The position numbers were made by a program, and so were the translations under genes. Below, piece after piece: positions 63,190-64,000 of a stretch of 64,000 nucleotides of DNA; position 1 is the first letter of the stretch; every line of letters starts with the position of its first letter. Below the pieces are notes generated by a model that had not been told where the DNA came from, ran no database searches, and worked only from the letters and a program-made list of their open reading frames with translations. The stretch spans positions 1 through 64,000 of the forward strand of contig WYBR01000028.1 in NCBI GenBank assembly GCA_011525805.1. The letters run 5' to 3'. The stretch is from Vicinamibacteraceae bacterium. Its GTDB lineage: Bacteria > Planctomycetota > Phycisphaerae > Phycisphaerales > UBA5793.

Positions 63190-63723
63190 TCATCCGCCCA
63201 GCGCCCGTCCGACCTCCGCTTCGATCTGCGCCGCGTCATAAGCCGCGCGCGCCGGCACGTGCAGAGTCGGCAGACCCGCCGCCCCCAGCGCCCGATCCAC
63301 GAACGCATCGCGCTGCCGCCGATCCTCGCGCTCGTGCGAGCGATCATCGAGTTCAATCACCAGCAGCGGCCGCAGGGCGTCGGCCGAGCAGATCACGAAA
63401 TCGACGTGCTTCGATTGGATCCGGTTCCTGTGCGGCTGCTGCTCTGGCGCTCCCTTGGGCAGCCAGAGCAGATCGGACAGCCGCACCTTGCAGAAGATGC
63501 GATGCCGGTTCACGTTCACCGCCATGCACAGCACGTCATAGAACGCCTTTTCACCCTTGGTCAGCAGCCAGTCCTTGCGCCGATAGGGCAGCGTCTCATC
63601 CCGCCCGGCCGACTCGCCGCCCTTCTCCGCCCCCGCGCCGGCAAGCAAGCGGGCCAAAAACCCGAGACATCCCGTCCGAGTCGAAAGACTACTCTCCGCC
63701 GACACAGTGCGTTCATCCACCAT
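63190..63723 (-). CDS. DUF2726 domain protein
   Basis: 177 residues. After ~45 variable residues comes the DUF2726 core: LLTKGEKAFYDVLCMAV, IFCKVRLSDLLWLPKG, KHVDFVICSADALRPLLVIE and LDDRSHEREDRRQRDAFVD. The spaced D/E-x-K-like acidic residues (VDFVI, IELDD) resemble a restriction-endonuclease-type nuclease fold, so a DNA/RNA nuclease or nuclease-derived role is often suggested for the family; activity is unproven. Its start is 24 bases after the stop of the next gene upstream, so the two are likely co-transcribed. Confidence 0.85.
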   Translation of the reverse strand: MVDERTVSAESSLSTRTGCLGFLARLLAGAGAEKGGESAGRDETLPYRRKDWLLTKGEKAFYDVLCMAVNVNRHRIFCKVRLSDLLWLPKGAPEQQPHRNRIQSKHVDFVICSADALRPLLVIELDDRSHEREDRRQRDAFVDRALGAAGLPTLHVPARAAYDAAQIEAEVGRALGG

Positions 63724-63747
63724 CGCCGATTCCCTTTCACAGACCTC

Positions 63748-64000
63748 TCAGCCGCCGGCTTTACCGGGCGACTGGCTCTGAGGTTCGTCGTCGTCCATTG
63801 CCGTGGCAAAGGCGCGCAATTCCGGCACGAGGGTCGCGGCGTCGATCATCCTCACATCATGCTGCCGGAATCGAAAGTAATCGCCGACTTTTGCAAAGCG
63901 ACCGCCGTACTTCCCTTCAAACTGCGCCTTCAACTTCACGTTGCGGCTGAGCACGCTCGCAATCGCCCTCCCTCCCCTGAGAAACTGCCTCGGGTACGTC
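63748..64000 (-). CDS. Partial CDS, unknown (5' end beyond the window)
   Basis: C-terminal 83 residues of a longer protein; the frame is open to the window edge (TYPRQFLRGGRAIASVLSRN at the edge side). The sequence AQFEGKYGGRFAKVGDYFRF looks like part of a folded domain. The tail is acidic and polar (DDDEPQSQSPGKAGG). The ATG/GTG within 63954 is probably internal. Likely co-transcribed with the DUF2726 gene. Family not recognised from this fragment. Confidence 0.6.
   Translation of the reverse strand, partial: TYPRQFLRGGRAIASVLSRNVKLKAQFEGKYGGRFAKVGDYFRFRQHDVRMIDAATLVPELRAFATAMDDDEPQSQSPGKAGG

Overview
The window is about 64 kb of high-GC DNA with strong G/C bias at third codon positions. 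It suggests a chromosome fragment of a planctomycete, probably of the Phycisphaerae type. The clues are two adjacent clpP genes, csrA, PrkA and SpoVR, giant zinc-protease/HlyD fusion proteins, a shortened SecA paralogue, secreted beta-propeller proteins that share a Cys-rich C-terminal domain ending in SNVAR, proteins with CxxC/CPECG or CxxxxCH motifs, and several families of short palindromic repeats. The taxonomic call is an inference from gene content. I see no rRNA, tRNA, prophage, CRISPR array or replication origin.

Layout. 1-7.5 kb: a small unknown protein, a small alpha/alpha-toroid protein and csrA (minus strand); a lipoprotein, an MntA-HepT toxin-antitoxin pair and a YafK-type L,D-transpeptidase-like protein (plus strand); then SpoVR and a CBS-pair protein. 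7.5-15.5 kb: a transglutaminase-fold secreted protein, a DUF2330 membrane protein, the two clpP genes, two membrane proteins of unknown function and a secreted alpha/beta hydrolase. 16-23.3 kb: a mosaic region with transaldolase, a secreted thioredoxin-like protein and three secreted proteins sharing the SNVAR-type C-terminal domain, interleaved with duplicated 3' ends of the neighbouring thioredoxin-like and SecA-like genes. 23.4-31.1 kb: a five-gene minus-strand operon encoding a lone HlyD-type adaptor, a DUF3467 protein, a double-GAF/HlyD protein, a PqqD/M50 protease/HlyD fusion and a SecA-like ATPase. This looks like an export or peptide-processing machine without a visible ABC transporter or TolC partner.

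31.4-49.6 kb: mostly housekeeping. An aconitase-swivel (LeuD-like) protein, a CYTH protein, a metallo-beta-lactamase-fold hydrolase and cardiolipin synthase are followed by a coaX / MnmE-like GTPase / TPR-like membrane protein / rluD operon, a large hybrid histidine kinase, a class IV aminotransferase, folD, a REP-associated transposase element, a seven-repeat propeller protein, a cyclophilin, trmB and an unknown. 49.9-64 kb: PrkA, a secreted protein with a CxxxxCH motif, a long coiled-coil lipoprotein, nadB with two small downstream genes, a secreted propeller, a P1B-4-type metal ATPase, a 46-bp tandem array and a DUF2726 operon that runs off the right edge.

Most likely working units are mntA-hepT with its neighbours (2196-4988), the clpP pair, the SecA/M50/HlyD operon (31100 to 23355), the coaX-to-rluD operon (39092 to 35066), and nadB with its translationally coupled lipoprotein gene (56031-58234). 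PrkA and SpoVR, often linked to each other and to a YeaH/DUF444 gene, are 43 kb apart here and no YeaH is visible.
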